Below are positions 1-12,059 of a stretch of DNA of 64,000 nucleotides, one piece after another. Position numbers and translations under genes: made by a program. The notes below the pieces were generated by a model. The model was not told where the DNA came from and made no database searches. It saw nothing but the letters and a program-made list of their open reading frames with translations. The DNA is taken from contig NC_088302.1 in the NCBI RefSeq assembly GCF_032854445.1, positions 26,003,080 through 26,067,079 of the forward strand, written 5' to 3'. Source of the DNA: Liolophura sinensis (taxonomy: Eukaryota; Mollusca; Polyplacophora; Chitonida; Chitonidae). How positions within the stretch are numbered: position 1 is the stretch's first letter; every line of letters starts with the position of its first letter.

Positions 1-2215
1 ACCATACATCTACCATTGGTGTGCCACACGTGTTACCATACATTTACCATTGGTCTGCCACACGTCAGCCAGTTTGTTACCATACATTTACCACTGGTCT
101 GCCACACGTCGGCCAGTTTGTTACCATACATTTACCAATAGTCTGCCACACGTGAGTCAGTTTGTTACCATACATTTACCATTGGTCTGCCACACGTCAT
201 CCAGTTTGTTACCATAAATCTACCACTGATCTGCCACACGTCAGCCAGTTTGTTACCATACATTTACCATTGATCTGCCACACGCCAGTCAGTTTGTTAC
301 CATACATTTACCATTGATTTGCCACACGTCAGCCAGTTTGTTACCATATATTTACCATTGATCTGCCACACGTCGGCCAGTTTGTTACCATACATTTACC
401 AATAGTCTGCCACACGTGAGTCAGTTTGTTACCATACATTTACCATTGGTCTGCCACACGTCATCCAGTTTGTTACCATAAATCTACCACTGATCTGCCA
501 CACGTCAGCCAGTTTGTTACCATACATTTACCATTGATCTGCCACACGCCAGTCAGTTTGTTACCATACATTTACCATTGATTTGCCACACGTCAGCCAG
601 TTTGTTACCATATATTTACCATTGATCTGCTACCCGTCAGCCAGTTTGTTACGATACATTTACCATTGGTCTGCCAAACGTCAGCCAGTTTGTTACCATC
701 TACCATTGATCTGCCACACGTCAGCCAGTTTTTTACCATACATCTATCATTGGTCTGCCACACGTCAGCCAGTTTGTTACCATACATCTACCGTTGGTCT
801 GCCACACGTCAGCCAGTTTGTTACCATACATTTACCACTGATTTGCCACACGTCAGCCAGTTTGATACCATACACCTACCATTGGTCTGCCACACGTCAG
901 CCAGTTTGTTACCTTACATTTATCACTGATCTGCTACGCGTCACCCAGTTTGTTACCACACATCTACCATTGCTCTGCCACACGTCAGCCAGTTTGTTAC
1001 TATACATATACCATTGGTGTGCCACACGTGAGCCAGTTTGATGCCATACATTTACCACTGATCTGCCACACGTCAGCCAGTTTGTTACCATGCATTTACC
1101 ACTGATCTGCTACACGTTAGCCAGTTTGTTGCCATACATTTACCACTGATCTGCTACACGTCAGCCAATTTGTTACCATACATCTACCATTGGTCTGCTA
1201 CACGTCAGCCAGTTTGTTACCATAGATCTATCATTGATCTGCCACACGTCAGCCAGTTTGTTACCATACATCTATCATTGATCTGCCACACGTGAGCCAG
1301 TTTATTACCATACATCTACCATTGATCTGCTACACCTCAGCCAATTTGTCACCATACATCTATCATTGATCTGCTACCCGTCAGCCAGTTTGTTACCATA
1401 CATCTACCATTGGTCTGCCACACGTCAGCCAGTTTGTTACCATACATTTACCATTGATCTGCCACACGTCAGCCAATTTGATGCCATACATTTACCACTG
1501 ATCTGCTATACGTTAGCCAGTTTGTTGCCATACATTTACCACTGATCTGCCACACGTCAGCCAGTTTGTTACCATACATATACCATTGGTCTGCCACACG
1601 TCAGCCAGTTTGTTGCCATACATTTACCACTGACCTGCTACATGTCAGCCAGTTTGTTGCCATACATTTACCACTGACCTGCTACACGTCAGCCAGTTTG
1701 TTACCATACATCTACCACTGATCTGCCACACGTCAGCCAGTTTGTTACCATACATCTACCGTTGGTCTGCCACACGTCACCCAGTTTGTTACCATACATC
1801 TACCACTGATCTGCTACACGTCAGCCAATTTGTTACCATACATCTACCGTTGGTCTGCCACACGTGAGCCAGTTTGTTACCATACATCTACCGTTGGTCT
1901 GCTACACGTGAGCCAGTTTGTTACCATACATCTACCACTGGTCTGCTACACGTCAGCCAATTTGTTACCATACATCTACCGTTGGTCTGCCACACGTCAG
2001 CCAGTTTGTTACCATACATCTACCATTGGTCTGCTACACGTGAGCCAGTTTGTTACCATACATCTATCATTGGTCTGCTACACGTCAGCCAGTTTGTTAC
2101 CATACATCTACCATTGGTCTGCTACACGTCAGCCAGTTTGTTACCATACATCTACCACTGATCTGCTACAGGTCAGCCAGTTTGTTACCATACATATACA
2201 ATTGGTGTATCATAC
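1..2215. repeat. 44-bp minisatellite array (about 50 copies)
   Basis: Tandem units of 44 bp built on ACCATACATTTACCATTGGT followed by a CTGCCACACGTCAGCCAG core. The array is cut by the left edge of the window, so its true length is unknown. Units differ by a few substitutions (ATCTACC or ATTTACC, GCCACACG or GCTACACG, CAGCC or GAGCC). A block of six units (264 bp) is duplicated: the diagnostic GTCGGCC variant lies at 108 and again at 372. Open frames up to 152 codons run through the array because the consensus lacks stops in several frames; they are not genes. Confidence 0.95.
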
Positions 2216-4264
2216 ATTTACTTCCTAGTGTATTATAGAAGTGGACTGGTATACTTTTTACCGTGCCACAATTTCTGTCTAATAATCTTTGTCGCCAAGA
2301 TTCCAGGAACAACGAAAGTGAAGAATCTGCTTATGATCTGGCCAAGCCTGGTATTGAACCTGCATCTCGAGTGCGTCGTAGTGACAAGTCACACATTCTA
2401 CTCTCTGAGCCACATCCTACCTCTGTATTCTTTTATTTGTTCCCCGACGAAAATTTTCACACATACGCGAAAGCCTGTTGACGTCCTTAATATTTAAATA
2501 TGTGCCCATGAAATGATTTAATTCACCATATAATAACCCTTAGCGAGCTATTATATTAACGGTTTTGTTGAAACATTTTCTTTACAATTAAGCAAATAAA
2601 CCTGTAGTAGATATACCATAACTGAACATACACACGGAGGCCTTGTAAAATAAACCCACTGCCTAAAATGCATTTAGACACCTTCCAGTGCAAACTTAAT
2701 ATTATTTTAATCTCGTCCCGCGTTTCAAGTACCGTATGTTCATCGATGACGTAATTTCCGATGCATAAGATAAAGGGGTTATTAAGAAATATGAAATATG
2801 CCTCAAAAATATGCCTGTTTTATAGTAGCTGTTAAGCTATCATTGATGTACAGATCTCCGTCTGACACCGTGTCACATTCCGTGGAGTAAATTACCAGGT
2901 GACCGCATTGTTTCGATAGGCCAAATTAGATCTTTATGTATCTAAGGGAAGTTTCTCTCGATAGAAAGTTGGATGAAGCGAAGAGTACATTTTCAGAAAC
3001 GGTTCGATTTTACTCTCCAGTTAATATAGATAGTAACATAAAGGTATTAAACCGCGAGTTTTCTCGTTAGGAAATTGTCTCATTACTTTCCAGTTTAGAC
3101 ATGCAGACGGGTACATGTACGTCCAGCTGTATATACGTGAATGCTGCATATACAACGTTTATCTGCATATAAGTTTACGCTGTATATGAAATGTTTAGGC
3201 TGTGTATAAGTGCACGTATAGTAGCTGACTCTGATTGACTACCGGCTATAACTTATAACTCAATTCAGGTCAAACAGCGGGGTGTAATTCACATACTGAA
3301 TTCATACTTACCTAGTACATGTAGAAACACAACTGCTCTTTCCAGGAGTTGAAAATCTTGACCAGTTTCGTGTTGATTTGTACAGTTTCAGTTCAACTTA
3401 AGGCTAAACGTCGATAAAATGACTACACTGAACGGGCCGTTTACTTCCTGTTTGAAGCCACTCATGTTTATGGCCATCACCCCTACTATTTAAAAATTGA
3501 CTGACCCATGTTCTTGAATAGAACGCTGTATTTTACAAAAATGGGATGATGTGCTTAACAGGCTCAGATATCTTCAAAATATTTTCAAAATCATGTGTAA
3601 TAAAATACCGTATTTTCATATTTTAATCCCTCTTGGAAATCCATAGTAATGAAGAAATAGTTATGTTGCCTTACAATAAACGAACACATTGGGTGTCCCA
3701 TATACAACGACCAGGACTTCTTAGGGTTATTGTTGTTGACCCGCCTACGGTCTATGGCCTCTTTTGTGCAGTTACCTAGCATAAGTTTACTTACACGTCT
3801 CGAGCACGCCCTTGTGAAAGTCTACATACAAGCCTGTAACTTTTCGGCGTTTATAGGCATTATCTTTAATATGCCTGATTTCTGTGATATTGTATTTCTT
3901 TGAAATGCGTCATTTGGTTATGGTTTTGTACGTATTCTGGTAGGAAATCCGGGAGTCCGTTTGTAACAGCACTGAGACACAGGAAGGTGTAAATCACGTC
4001 TGTTAATGATGATTGCCAAAACCAGTGCATTCTGATCAGCGTTATTTCAGTGTTGTAATTAATCTTTCAGTTACAAGTATAAAAATCTAGTTCATCTACT
4101 CAACAGCTTAGCATAATAAATAAGAAAGGCTACTCCGAAGAAATTCATTTGGACGATCTCAGTATTTCAACTTCAGGAGAATTGTGAATCCTCAGGTGAA
4201 TTGAGGCACGTTTGAGTTATAACTACATGTATATGCTCTAGGCTCCCGGAAAATCACAGACAAC
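2216..4264. other. Intergenic, no gene seen
   Basis: Low-complexity AT-rich DNA between two tandem arrays. Short open frames (for example 2228-2497 and 3591-3782) match no family I know, lack splice or codon-use support and are not called. The only structured element is the tRNA-like stretch at about 2325-2425. Confidence 0.5.
2325..2425 (-). repeat. Degenerate tRNA-derived SINE head
   Basis: Read on the minus strand, this stretch has a box-A-like TGGCTCAGAGAGTAGA and, about 40 bases on, a box-B-like GGTTCAATACC, the spacing of a tRNA-derived RNA polymerase III promoter. The cloverleaf is not intact, so it is a SINE remnant or tRNA pseudogene rather than a working tRNA. It does not match the two main SINE families of this window. 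Confidence 0.4.
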
Positions 4265-5170
4265 AAGCATGTGTAATAAGGTAAGCCTGGTGAACATTTA
4301 TGATGTTGCCAGCACCATATATCCTCATTACCAGGCTTATCTTATTAGGTCTAGGCATGCTTGTTTTTGTGCTACCAACACTATGAATGTTTATTATTAG
4401 GCTTATCTTATTATATCTAGGCATGCTTGTTTTTGTGCTACCATCACCATAAATATTTAGTACCAGGCTTATCTTATTAGATCTAGGCATGCTTGTTTTT
4501 GTGCTACCAACACTATGAATGTTTATTACCAGGCTTATCATATTATATCTAGACATGCTTGTTTTTTGTGCTACCATCACCATAAATATTTATTACCAGG
4601 CTTATCTTATTAGATCTAGGCATGCTTGTTTTTTTGTGCGACCAACACCATATATGCTCATTACCAGTCTTATCTTATTAGAGCTAAACGTGATTGTTTT
4701 TTGTGCTACCATCACCATAAATGTTTATTACCAGGCTTATCATATTATATCTAGACATGCTTGTTTTTTGTGCTACCATCACCATAAATATTTATTACCA
4801 GGCTTATCTTATTAGATCTAGGCATGCTTGTTTTTTTGTGCGACCAACACCATATATGCTCATTACCAGGCTTATCTTATTAGAGCTAAACGTGATTGTT
4901 TTTTGTGCTACCATCACCATAAATATTTATTACCAGGCTTATCTTATTAGATCTAGGCATGCTTGTTTTTTTGTGCGACCAACACCATATATGCTCATTA
5001 CCAGGCTTATCTTATTAGAGCTAAACGTGATTGTTTTTTGTGCTACCATCACCATAAATGTTTATTACCAGGCTTATCATATTATATCTAGACATGCTTG
5101 TTTTTTGTGTTACCATCACCATAAATGTTTATTACCAGGCTTATCTTATTAGATCTAGACGTGCTTGTTA
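4265..5170. repeat. 67-bp minisatellite with 3-unit higher-order repeat
   Basis: About 13 tandem copies of a 67-bp unit containing TTATTACCAGGCTTATCTTA and ending GCTTGTTTTTTGTGCTACCA. Three unit variants (marked by ATATCTAGACATG, AGATCTAGGCATG and AGAGCTAAACGTG) cycle in order. The same variant recurs near 4519, 4721 and 5058, spaced 202 and 337 bp (three and five units). Open frames of about 100-140 codons here follow from the repeat. Confidence 0.9.
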
Positions 5171-5576
5171 TTTGGCTTTTCTGGGAGCCTTCTGTATACA
5201 TAAAATATATCTAAACCGTGTCTCTAGTACAACTCTCCATAGGAAGAATCAATGAAGGTCGAAATACTGATATTGGCAATATTAATTTACTTTGCTTATT
5301 TATGTTTAGTAGAGTGTGAGAAAAATTCAAATTTCAATAGTCCCGGAAAACCGTGTATCATCTCACTTTACCTTGCATGGGCCTATAATTTCTCCTCATA
5401 GCCAATACACCCATCTCTCCACTCGTTTTACTTCTCTGCCAGAACTAGGAACATGTGTACTAAAATCATGAACAACGCAAAGTCACTGGAGTCAGAAAAG
5501 AAAACAATTCTCTCAAACTGAAACCTTGATTTTAGTTAGTTCTTCATACATGTGCTTTGCCTTATATCCAAAGATT

Positions 5577-5843
5577 TTTTTTTTTTGTTTTTTTTTTTTT
5601 TTGATTGGTGTTTTACGCCGTACTCAAGAATATTTCACTTATACGACGGCGGCCAGCATTATGGTGGGTGGAAACCGGGCAGAGCCCGGGGGAAACCCAC
5701 GACCATCCGCAGGTTGCTGGCAGACCTTCCCACTTACGGCCGGAGAGGAAGCTGGACTTGAACTCACAGCGACCGCATTGGTGAGAGACTCCTGGGTCAT
5801 TACGCTGCGCTAGCGCGCTAACCGACTGAGCCACGGAGGCCCC
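5577..5843 (-). mobile_element. Family-A tRNA-derived SINE, near full length
   Basis: On the minus strand it begins GGGGCCTCCGTGGCTCAG (box A), has box B GAGTTCAAGTCC, a conserved body (ACCATAATGCTGGCCGCC) and the tail GTACGGCGTAAAACACCAAT followed by an A-rich end, seen here as a poly-T run at 5577-5602. This is the main SINE family of the window (family A below). The conserved central body resembles the molluscan SINE superfamilies with shared core domains; the exact family needs a repeat-library search. Confidence 0.9.
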
Positions 5844-6254
5844 TATATCCAAAGTATGTGTTTACATAACATGGCGGTAACGTTGGCACCCAAAGCATTT
5901 TAATAGAGGAATGTTGATTATAGATCTCAGCATAAACAAGGCATCAATAGTTAGTTGCATGAGGTGAACTTTTCTAGTTGTGGCGGTGACGTAAAGTGTG
6001 CATAAGGAGCAGAGCATGCGCTTTAAAGTAAGACAGATGAGATTCTGCGATATTAGGAATTGGGAAGATTACGCATCTGTATAATTGATGGGGTCACCTA
6101 TAAAGACATATCAAGACATCCTGAAAACAGGGAAGGCATGTTGATTCGTCTCCATAGACCTGGTCAAATGCTAAGAATACAGAACATTTATTTATTCATC
6201 TATATACTAACATGATAAAAATATGCGAATATAAAATAATGGCTACATATCAGT

Positions 6255-6620
6255 TAGCCTGATCCAAAGTTCAGAATACAGAATACAAATCATCATTAAG
6301 GAGAAAACAATGATCACCCGTACTAGCCTGACTTCATGATAGAACCACAGAACATGGCTCGCTTGTATTTGCCTGGTCAAAAGATGAGAATACAGAATGC
6401 AAATCATCATTAAGGAAAAAACAGTAATCACCAGAACTAGTCTGACTTCATGATAGAACCACAGAATATGGATCTCTTGTATTTGCCTGGTCAACAGATG
6501 AGAACACAGAATACAAATCATCACTACTGAGAAAACAATGATCATCAGTACCAGCCTGACTTTATGATAGAACCACAGAACATGGCTCGCTTGTATTAGC
6601 CTGGTCAAAACATGAGAATA
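6255..6620. repeat. 114-bp tandem repeat, about 3 copies
   Basis: GCCTGGTCAA recurs at 6371, 6485 and 6599, exactly 114 bp apart, with a first more diverged copy from about 6257. The unit includes ACAAATCATCATTAAGGA and TGATAGAACCACAGAA. A 121-codon minus-strand open frame exists only because 114 is a multiple of three. Confidence 0.85.
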
Positions 6621-6949
6621 CTGAACATTGTCACTTCCATTAAGCTATTCCTCGGTGGGAATGCGGAATATTCGTTCTATACAATATATTAATCTGATTC
6701 TAATATTGAATATGGGACATTTGTGGCATGGCTTAAACCACAGGTAGGAATGTGGAACATATGCTGCCCGTATTAACTGAAGCTGGGAATCCAAGTATTG
6801 GTCGCTTATATTAATATGGTTCCAGCTAGAATACAGAAAATGTGTAGCAAATATGACTTAGTCCAAACTGGAAATGAAGAACACCGGTAGCTTATACTCA
6901 ACCCGTTAAAGCAGGGAATACAGAACATTTTTCAAATATATCACTATTC

Positions 6950-7530
6950 TAGTCCAAAGCTGGAATGCAGAACTTTCCTGCATCACAATGATCCAAAGAC
7001 CAGTAGTTATTACTGCCTGTTGAACGATCCAAGAGCTAGACCTGTCAAATATATCCTAGTCCAGAACTGGAATGCAGAACTTTCCGATATCACAATGATG
7101 CCCGTTGAACTATCCAAGACATAGACTGACAAATATACCCTAGTACAAAGCTGGAATGCAGAACTTTCCGATATCACAATGATGCCCGTTCAACTATCCA
7201 AGACATAGACCTGACAAATATACCCCAGTACAAAGCTGGAACGCAGAACTTTCCGATATCACAATGATGCCCGTTGAACTATCCAAGACCTAGGCCTGAC
7301 AAATATACCCCAGTACAAAGCTGGAATGCAGAACTTTCCGATATCACAATGATGCCCGTTGAACTATCCAAGAACTAGACCTGACAAATATACCGCAGTA
7401 CAAAGCTGGAATACAGAACTTTCCGATATCACAATGATGCCCGTTGAACTATCCAAGACCTAGACCTGACAAATATACCTTAGTACAAAGCTGGAATGCA
7501 GAACTTTCCTGTATCACAATAGCCCCGACT
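6950..7530. repeat. About 85-bp tandem repeat, 6-7 copies
   Basis: Units read CAAAGCTGGAATGCAGAACT, TTCCGATATCACAATGATGC, CCGTTGAACTATCCAAGACC, then ACCTGACAAATATACC. The first and last copies are the most diverged, while inner copies (7145-7500) are nearly identical, as expected from unequal exchange. Confidence 0.85.
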
Positions 7531-8929
7531 GAAAACCTTATATCATAAATTATATCGAGCGCCCTCGGCAACTCGGCCATGACCCTCTCCCAAGGAATAC
7601 GAACGAGTAGAGAGTCGTTTGTTTGTGTCGAATTCCGCCCGGTTTCCTGTTTACACACTGTTCTGACATATACATGAGAACTCGGGTGATTTGACATTGC
7701 GGTCTACACACAGTAAACATTAAATGATGCGGCTCAAGGTCGTCCAAATGGTGTGAAAGTTTTTTTCTTTTCAAAATTCATTTTCAACCTACACTCCAAA
7801 CTGTTACAGGTTTGAAAAAAAGCAGAGGTATATTTCCGCTAATTTTACAGAAATGCTACGCTTCAAAGAAAGTAGAAGGAGAATTTCTTATAAATCAGAA
7901 TAAGGGATTTTTTCCGAAAGAGAATAAACCATGATTAGAGTTTTTATTTCTATGGTTTACAGTTTTACGCGGTTGTTAACACCAGAATTGCCAGGTCGAA
8001 TTTTATGGCGTTTTGTGTTGTTTGTGACATAGCACGCTATGTGTAAAGCTAATCAGTAATCGCTTGTAGTAGCTCCACTTGTAGGGATCACAAATGTATA
8101 TGCACTTGCCTCCATGTCATTTGATCTGGGGTATTTTTGTAACAAGTAGCTTAAAAGGAAGCGCCAATAGCAAAGTAAAGAGAAAACATCGCTAGAAAGG
8201 AGCAAACATAAAAAAAAAAACGTGTCATGTGTACGACTGTACCCAATGAAACCATCTTCTATCCCTCTATTTATGCAAAGAAAAACGTAGGCACACATGA
8301 TAATTTGTTTAGTCACTTCTCTTTTATTGACCTTGTATACAGGCTCACAGCAGCGGTTACATGTGTCTTTTAGGTGTCACTATTTATGTCGTCCACCCAA
8401 CCATATCTTTTTCATACTTGGTTCGTGGCGAGGAAGCCTTTCAGTAAACAAGAGCTTCGTGCACCGTAAGATGTGGCTATGGATTGAACACGGGGTCTTA
8501 TTTTCATAATGCAATCTGGCACAGTATTATAAAGGAACTTCCCACTTGCTTCTGTATTAAACAGTAGCAACCAGCTTATAACTGTAATGTAGATCTGTAT
8601 TAATCTTGAATTAATCTATCTGTATTAATCTTGAGCAACATTTATTGCGAAAAAAATACATTTATTTATTCAAAATGGAGCTTAATGTAATACGAATCAG
8701 GCTATTTCGAAATGCCAAGTGACAAGACATCATCCACCTTGACATCTTCTGGAACTGCTCTCGGCGACTTCCAGATGTGTGTTTTGTCCTTGGAATAAAG
8801 TGTAATGAGTATGCTGACAAAGATCAACTCAGTCAATGGTCAGTATCAGTGCAGGGCGGCAGCACGTTAAGGTGAACAGCGAGTATAACTACAGGGCTAT
8901 AGCATGTTATCTGGTCACTATCAGTACAA
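7531..8929. other. Intergenic, no gene seen
   Basis: Unique AT-rich sequence. Small open frames at 7449-7774, 8053-8316 and 8297-8509 have no recognisable motif, no splice context and overlap one another on opposite strands; I do not call them. Confidence 0.5.
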
Positions 8930-10310
8930 CAGTATATCATATTGTGTGGATCACAGCACATCACAACAGGGGTGTAGTATATTAGGTGGAATGGTCAGCA
9001 TCACTACAGGCGCAACAGTGGGGGAATGTCCAATATGAGGACACGGCTATAGCGCATTATGGGGAATGTCCAGTATGAGTACAGGACTATAGTATTCTAT
9101 GTGGAATGTCCAGTATGAGTACAGGACTATAGTATGTTATGTGGAAAGTCCAGTATGAGTTCAGGACTATAGCATGCTCTGTGGAATGTCCAGTATGAGT
9201 ACAGGGCTATAGCATGTTATATGGAATGTCCATTATGAGTACAGGGCTATAGCATGTTATGTGGAATGTCCAGTATGAGTACAGGGCTATAGCATGTTAT
9301 GTGGAATGTCCAGTACGAGTACAGGACTATAGCATGCTATGTGGAATGTCCAGTATGAGTACAGGGCCATAGCATGTTATATGGAATGTCCAGTATGAGT
9401 ACAGGGCCATAGCATGTTATGTGGAATGTCCAGTATAAGTACAGGGCTATGGCATGTTATGTGGAGTGTCCAATATGAGAACAGGACTATAGCATGTTAT
9501 GTGGAATGCCCAGTATTAGTACAAGGTTATAGCATGTTTTGTGGAATATACATGGCTATAGCGGGTTATGTGGAATGCCCAGTATGTGTACAGGGTTATA
9601 GCATGTTTTGTGGAATGTACGGTATGAGTACAAGGTTATAGCATGTTTTGCGGAAGGTTCGGTATGAGTACATGGCTATAGCTTGTTATATGGAATGCCC
9701 AGTATTAGTACAGTGTTATACCGTGTTATGTGGAAGGTCCAGTATGAGTACAGGGTTATAGCATGTTTTGTAGAATGCCCAGTATGAGGACAGGACTATA
9801 GCATGTTATGTGCAACGTCCAGTATAGTTACAGGACTATAGTATGTTATGTGGAATGTCCAGTATGAGTACAGGGTTATAGCATGTTTTGTGGAATGTCC
9901 GGTATGAGTACATGGCTATGGCGCGTTATGTGGAATGCCCAGTATGTGTACATGGCTATAGCGTGTTATGTGGAATGCCCAGTATGTGTACATGGCTATA
10001 GCGTGTTATGTGGAATGCCCAGTATGTGTACATGGCTATAGCGTGTTATGTGGAATGCCCAGTATGTGTACATGGCTATAGCGTGTTATGTGGAATGCCC
10101 AGTATGTGTACATGGCTATAGCGTGTTATGTGGAATGCCCAGTATGTGTACATGGCTATAGCGTGTTATGTGGAATGCCCAGTATGTGTACATGGCTATA
10201 GCGTGTTATGTGGAATGCCCAGTATGTGTACATGGCTATAGCGTGTTATGTGGAATGCCCAGTATGAGAATGGTCACTATCAGTAAATGGCTTTAGATTG
10301 TTAAGTGAAA
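8930..10310. repeat. 40-bp minisatellite array, left part
   Basis: Tandem 40-bp units such as GCTATAGCATGTTATGTGGA then ATGTCCAGTATGAGTACAGG. The left end is diverged. At 9925-10265 eight or nine copies of the variant with GTGTACATGGCTATAGCGTG are virtually identical, showing recent local amplification or an assembly collapse or expansion. The same family continues at 10455-10657 and 13622-14860. Confidence 0.93.
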
Positions 10311-10331
10311 TGGTCAGTATCACTACAAGTC

Positions 10332-10452
10332 TATATTTATTTATTTGATTGGTGCTTTACTCCGTAGGGAAGACAGTGGGAGGAAACCAGGCAGAGCTCG
10401 GGGAAAACTCACGACCATCCACAGGCTTGCTGCAAGACCTTCTCACTTACCA
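10332..10452 (-). mobile_element. Family-A SINE fragment within the 40-bp array
   Basis: Starts TTATTTATTTGATTGGTGCT, the inverted family-A tail, and continues through the GAAACCAGGCAGAGCTCGGG and CACGACCATCCACAGG body before breaking off at about 10452. It lacks the tRNA head and carries many substitutions and a deletion after CTCCGTA, so it is an old 5'-truncated copy. Confidence 0.8.
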
Positions 10453-10454
10453 GT

Positions 10455-10657
10455 ATCACTGTAGGGCTGAATTATGTGCAGCGGGATAGTCAGTATGAGT
10501 GCAGGAATACAGTATGCTAAGTGTAATAGTCAGTATCGTTCCAGGATAGGTGGAATGTCCAGTGTCACTACAAGGCTAGAGCATATTATGTGGAATGTCC
10601 AGGATCAGTACACAGATATAGCATATCATGTGGAATGTCCAGTATCGGTACACGGCT
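10455..10657. repeat. 40-bp minisatellite array, middle part
   Basis: Four to five diverged copies of the same 40-bp family (GTGGAATGTCCAGTATCGGT and variants) between the SINE fragment and the retrotransposon. The last 11 bases, GGTACACGGCT at 10647-10657, reappear at 13622-13632 on the far side of the retrotransposon. Confidence 0.85.
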
Positions 10658-10812
10658 AGTGACCGAGAGAGTCTGGAAAATTGAGAGGGTCGGCGTGCAG
10701 TGTGCATGACCTGTGGGGACTGGTTCTTTTTCTCTCAGTCTTTTGTTTGTTTCGAGAGTATATGGGACTACCAAGAAGTATTTGTTAAAAGAAAAATCGT
10801 TCCCCAAGTAGC

Positions 10813-11545
10813 CCAACCTCGTCCAGTAACTCTGAAACTGATAGCGACGCAAATGGCGGTCACTCTGCAAAAAAACCAAACGAGGCTAGTGAAAATCCAA
10901 ATGTTATTGTTAAGTCATTACAAGGGCAGACTCCGATTCAGAAAGTCAGCTTGGTAAAGCAAGGTAAAGATCTTCACAAACAAATCGGCGATGTTCAATG
11001 TGTTAAAAAACTATCAGGAGGAGATCTTCTTATTCAATGTAAATCCCCCCGACCGGCTGTTCAGCTCTGTTCTTTTACACTTCTTGCTGGAGTGAATGTT
11101 GTGTCTTCGCCGCCTAAGTCTGCGTCGCAGTATAAAAGGGTTATATATGGTGTTGATGTGGAAACAACTGAAAAACATATAGTTAAAGCATTTAAGTCAC
11201 AAAATGTTGTAGAAGCAAAAAGGCTACAAAAAGGTAAAGAAAGAGAACCGTCTACTTCTATATTGCTGATATTTTCAACTGCCGGTTTGCCTGGCCGGGT
11301 TCATATCTGTTATCAACCCTTCAATGTTAAACGGTTTATTCCACCAGTTATGCGGTGTTATAATTGTTAACTATAGGGTTATGTTTCCCGACACTGCCGG
11401 TCCAACACAAAATGTCCCCGCTGTAGTGAAAACCATACGTATGAAAACTGTACAAATAAAGAGACTCCAAAATATAGTAATTGTCTGGCGGCACATTGTA
11501 CAAGTTATGGGGCTTGCCCAGCAGGGCGAGAGGCGGCGAAAGTGC
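10813..11545 (+). pseudogene. Retrotransposon ORF1 (gag-like) remnant
   Basis: A Ser-rich N-terminus (SSPTSSSNSETDSDANGG) leads into an RNA-binding-type region (from about 10951, VKQGKDLHKQIGDVQ) and then zinc knuckles. The reading frame breaks just after MRCYNC at 11352-11370. In the next frame the expected knuckle continues as YGHVSRHC and CPRCSENHTYENC, which are Cys-Cys-His-Cys spacings typical of LINE ORF1 nucleic-acid chaperones. The break is a small frameshift, so no full protein can be made. Confidence 0.8.
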
Positions 11546-12059
11546 AGCACGTGAAAACAGTGAGAAAAATCTCCTATTCAGAAGCGTGTTGCGCGGCATG
11601 AGGCCAAAAGCAATCTTTGCACAGCTCAAGAGAATTCTTTAGAAAATGCAAATCAAGCAGAATCTGTGCCTACAGTACATTCGAGGTTACACAATAGAAA
11701 TGTTCAGCCCGTGGATCGAGCCAATGGAGAAAATGCAAGAAATCCCGTGCTCGGCAAACCTGATCCAACATCTGTTCTCACCCCCATGAGCAGCTCTCTG
11801 CCAGTGATAACTTGTGCAGTCGCTGTACAGACTGACTGTCCCAACCTTTCTTTAGACAAGTTTCTGGCCTTCGTACTTGAGGAGATTCATGTTCGAAATC
11901 TGTTAGCAGAATTGACAAGGTAATAGTCATTAGTCGGTCCGCCAAAAGACACCTCGGCCACAGTATAAATATTGATGATTTAAATTTGATATTGAGTAAA
12001 GATAGCCACAATGTTTAAGTACAACCTACAGCCAATAATCTGCCTTATGGTGGGGCTCT

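Noticed and set aside
583-1041. 152-codon open frame in the 44-bp array
   Set aside because: It only reads through tandem units with a stop-free consensus; neighbouring frames and the other strand are open as well.
5613-5852. Open frames of 60-130 codons that recur at each family-A SINE
   Set aside because: They are translations of the repeat itself and recur at every copy on both strands (for example 19355-19585, 27212-27610, 36069-36326).
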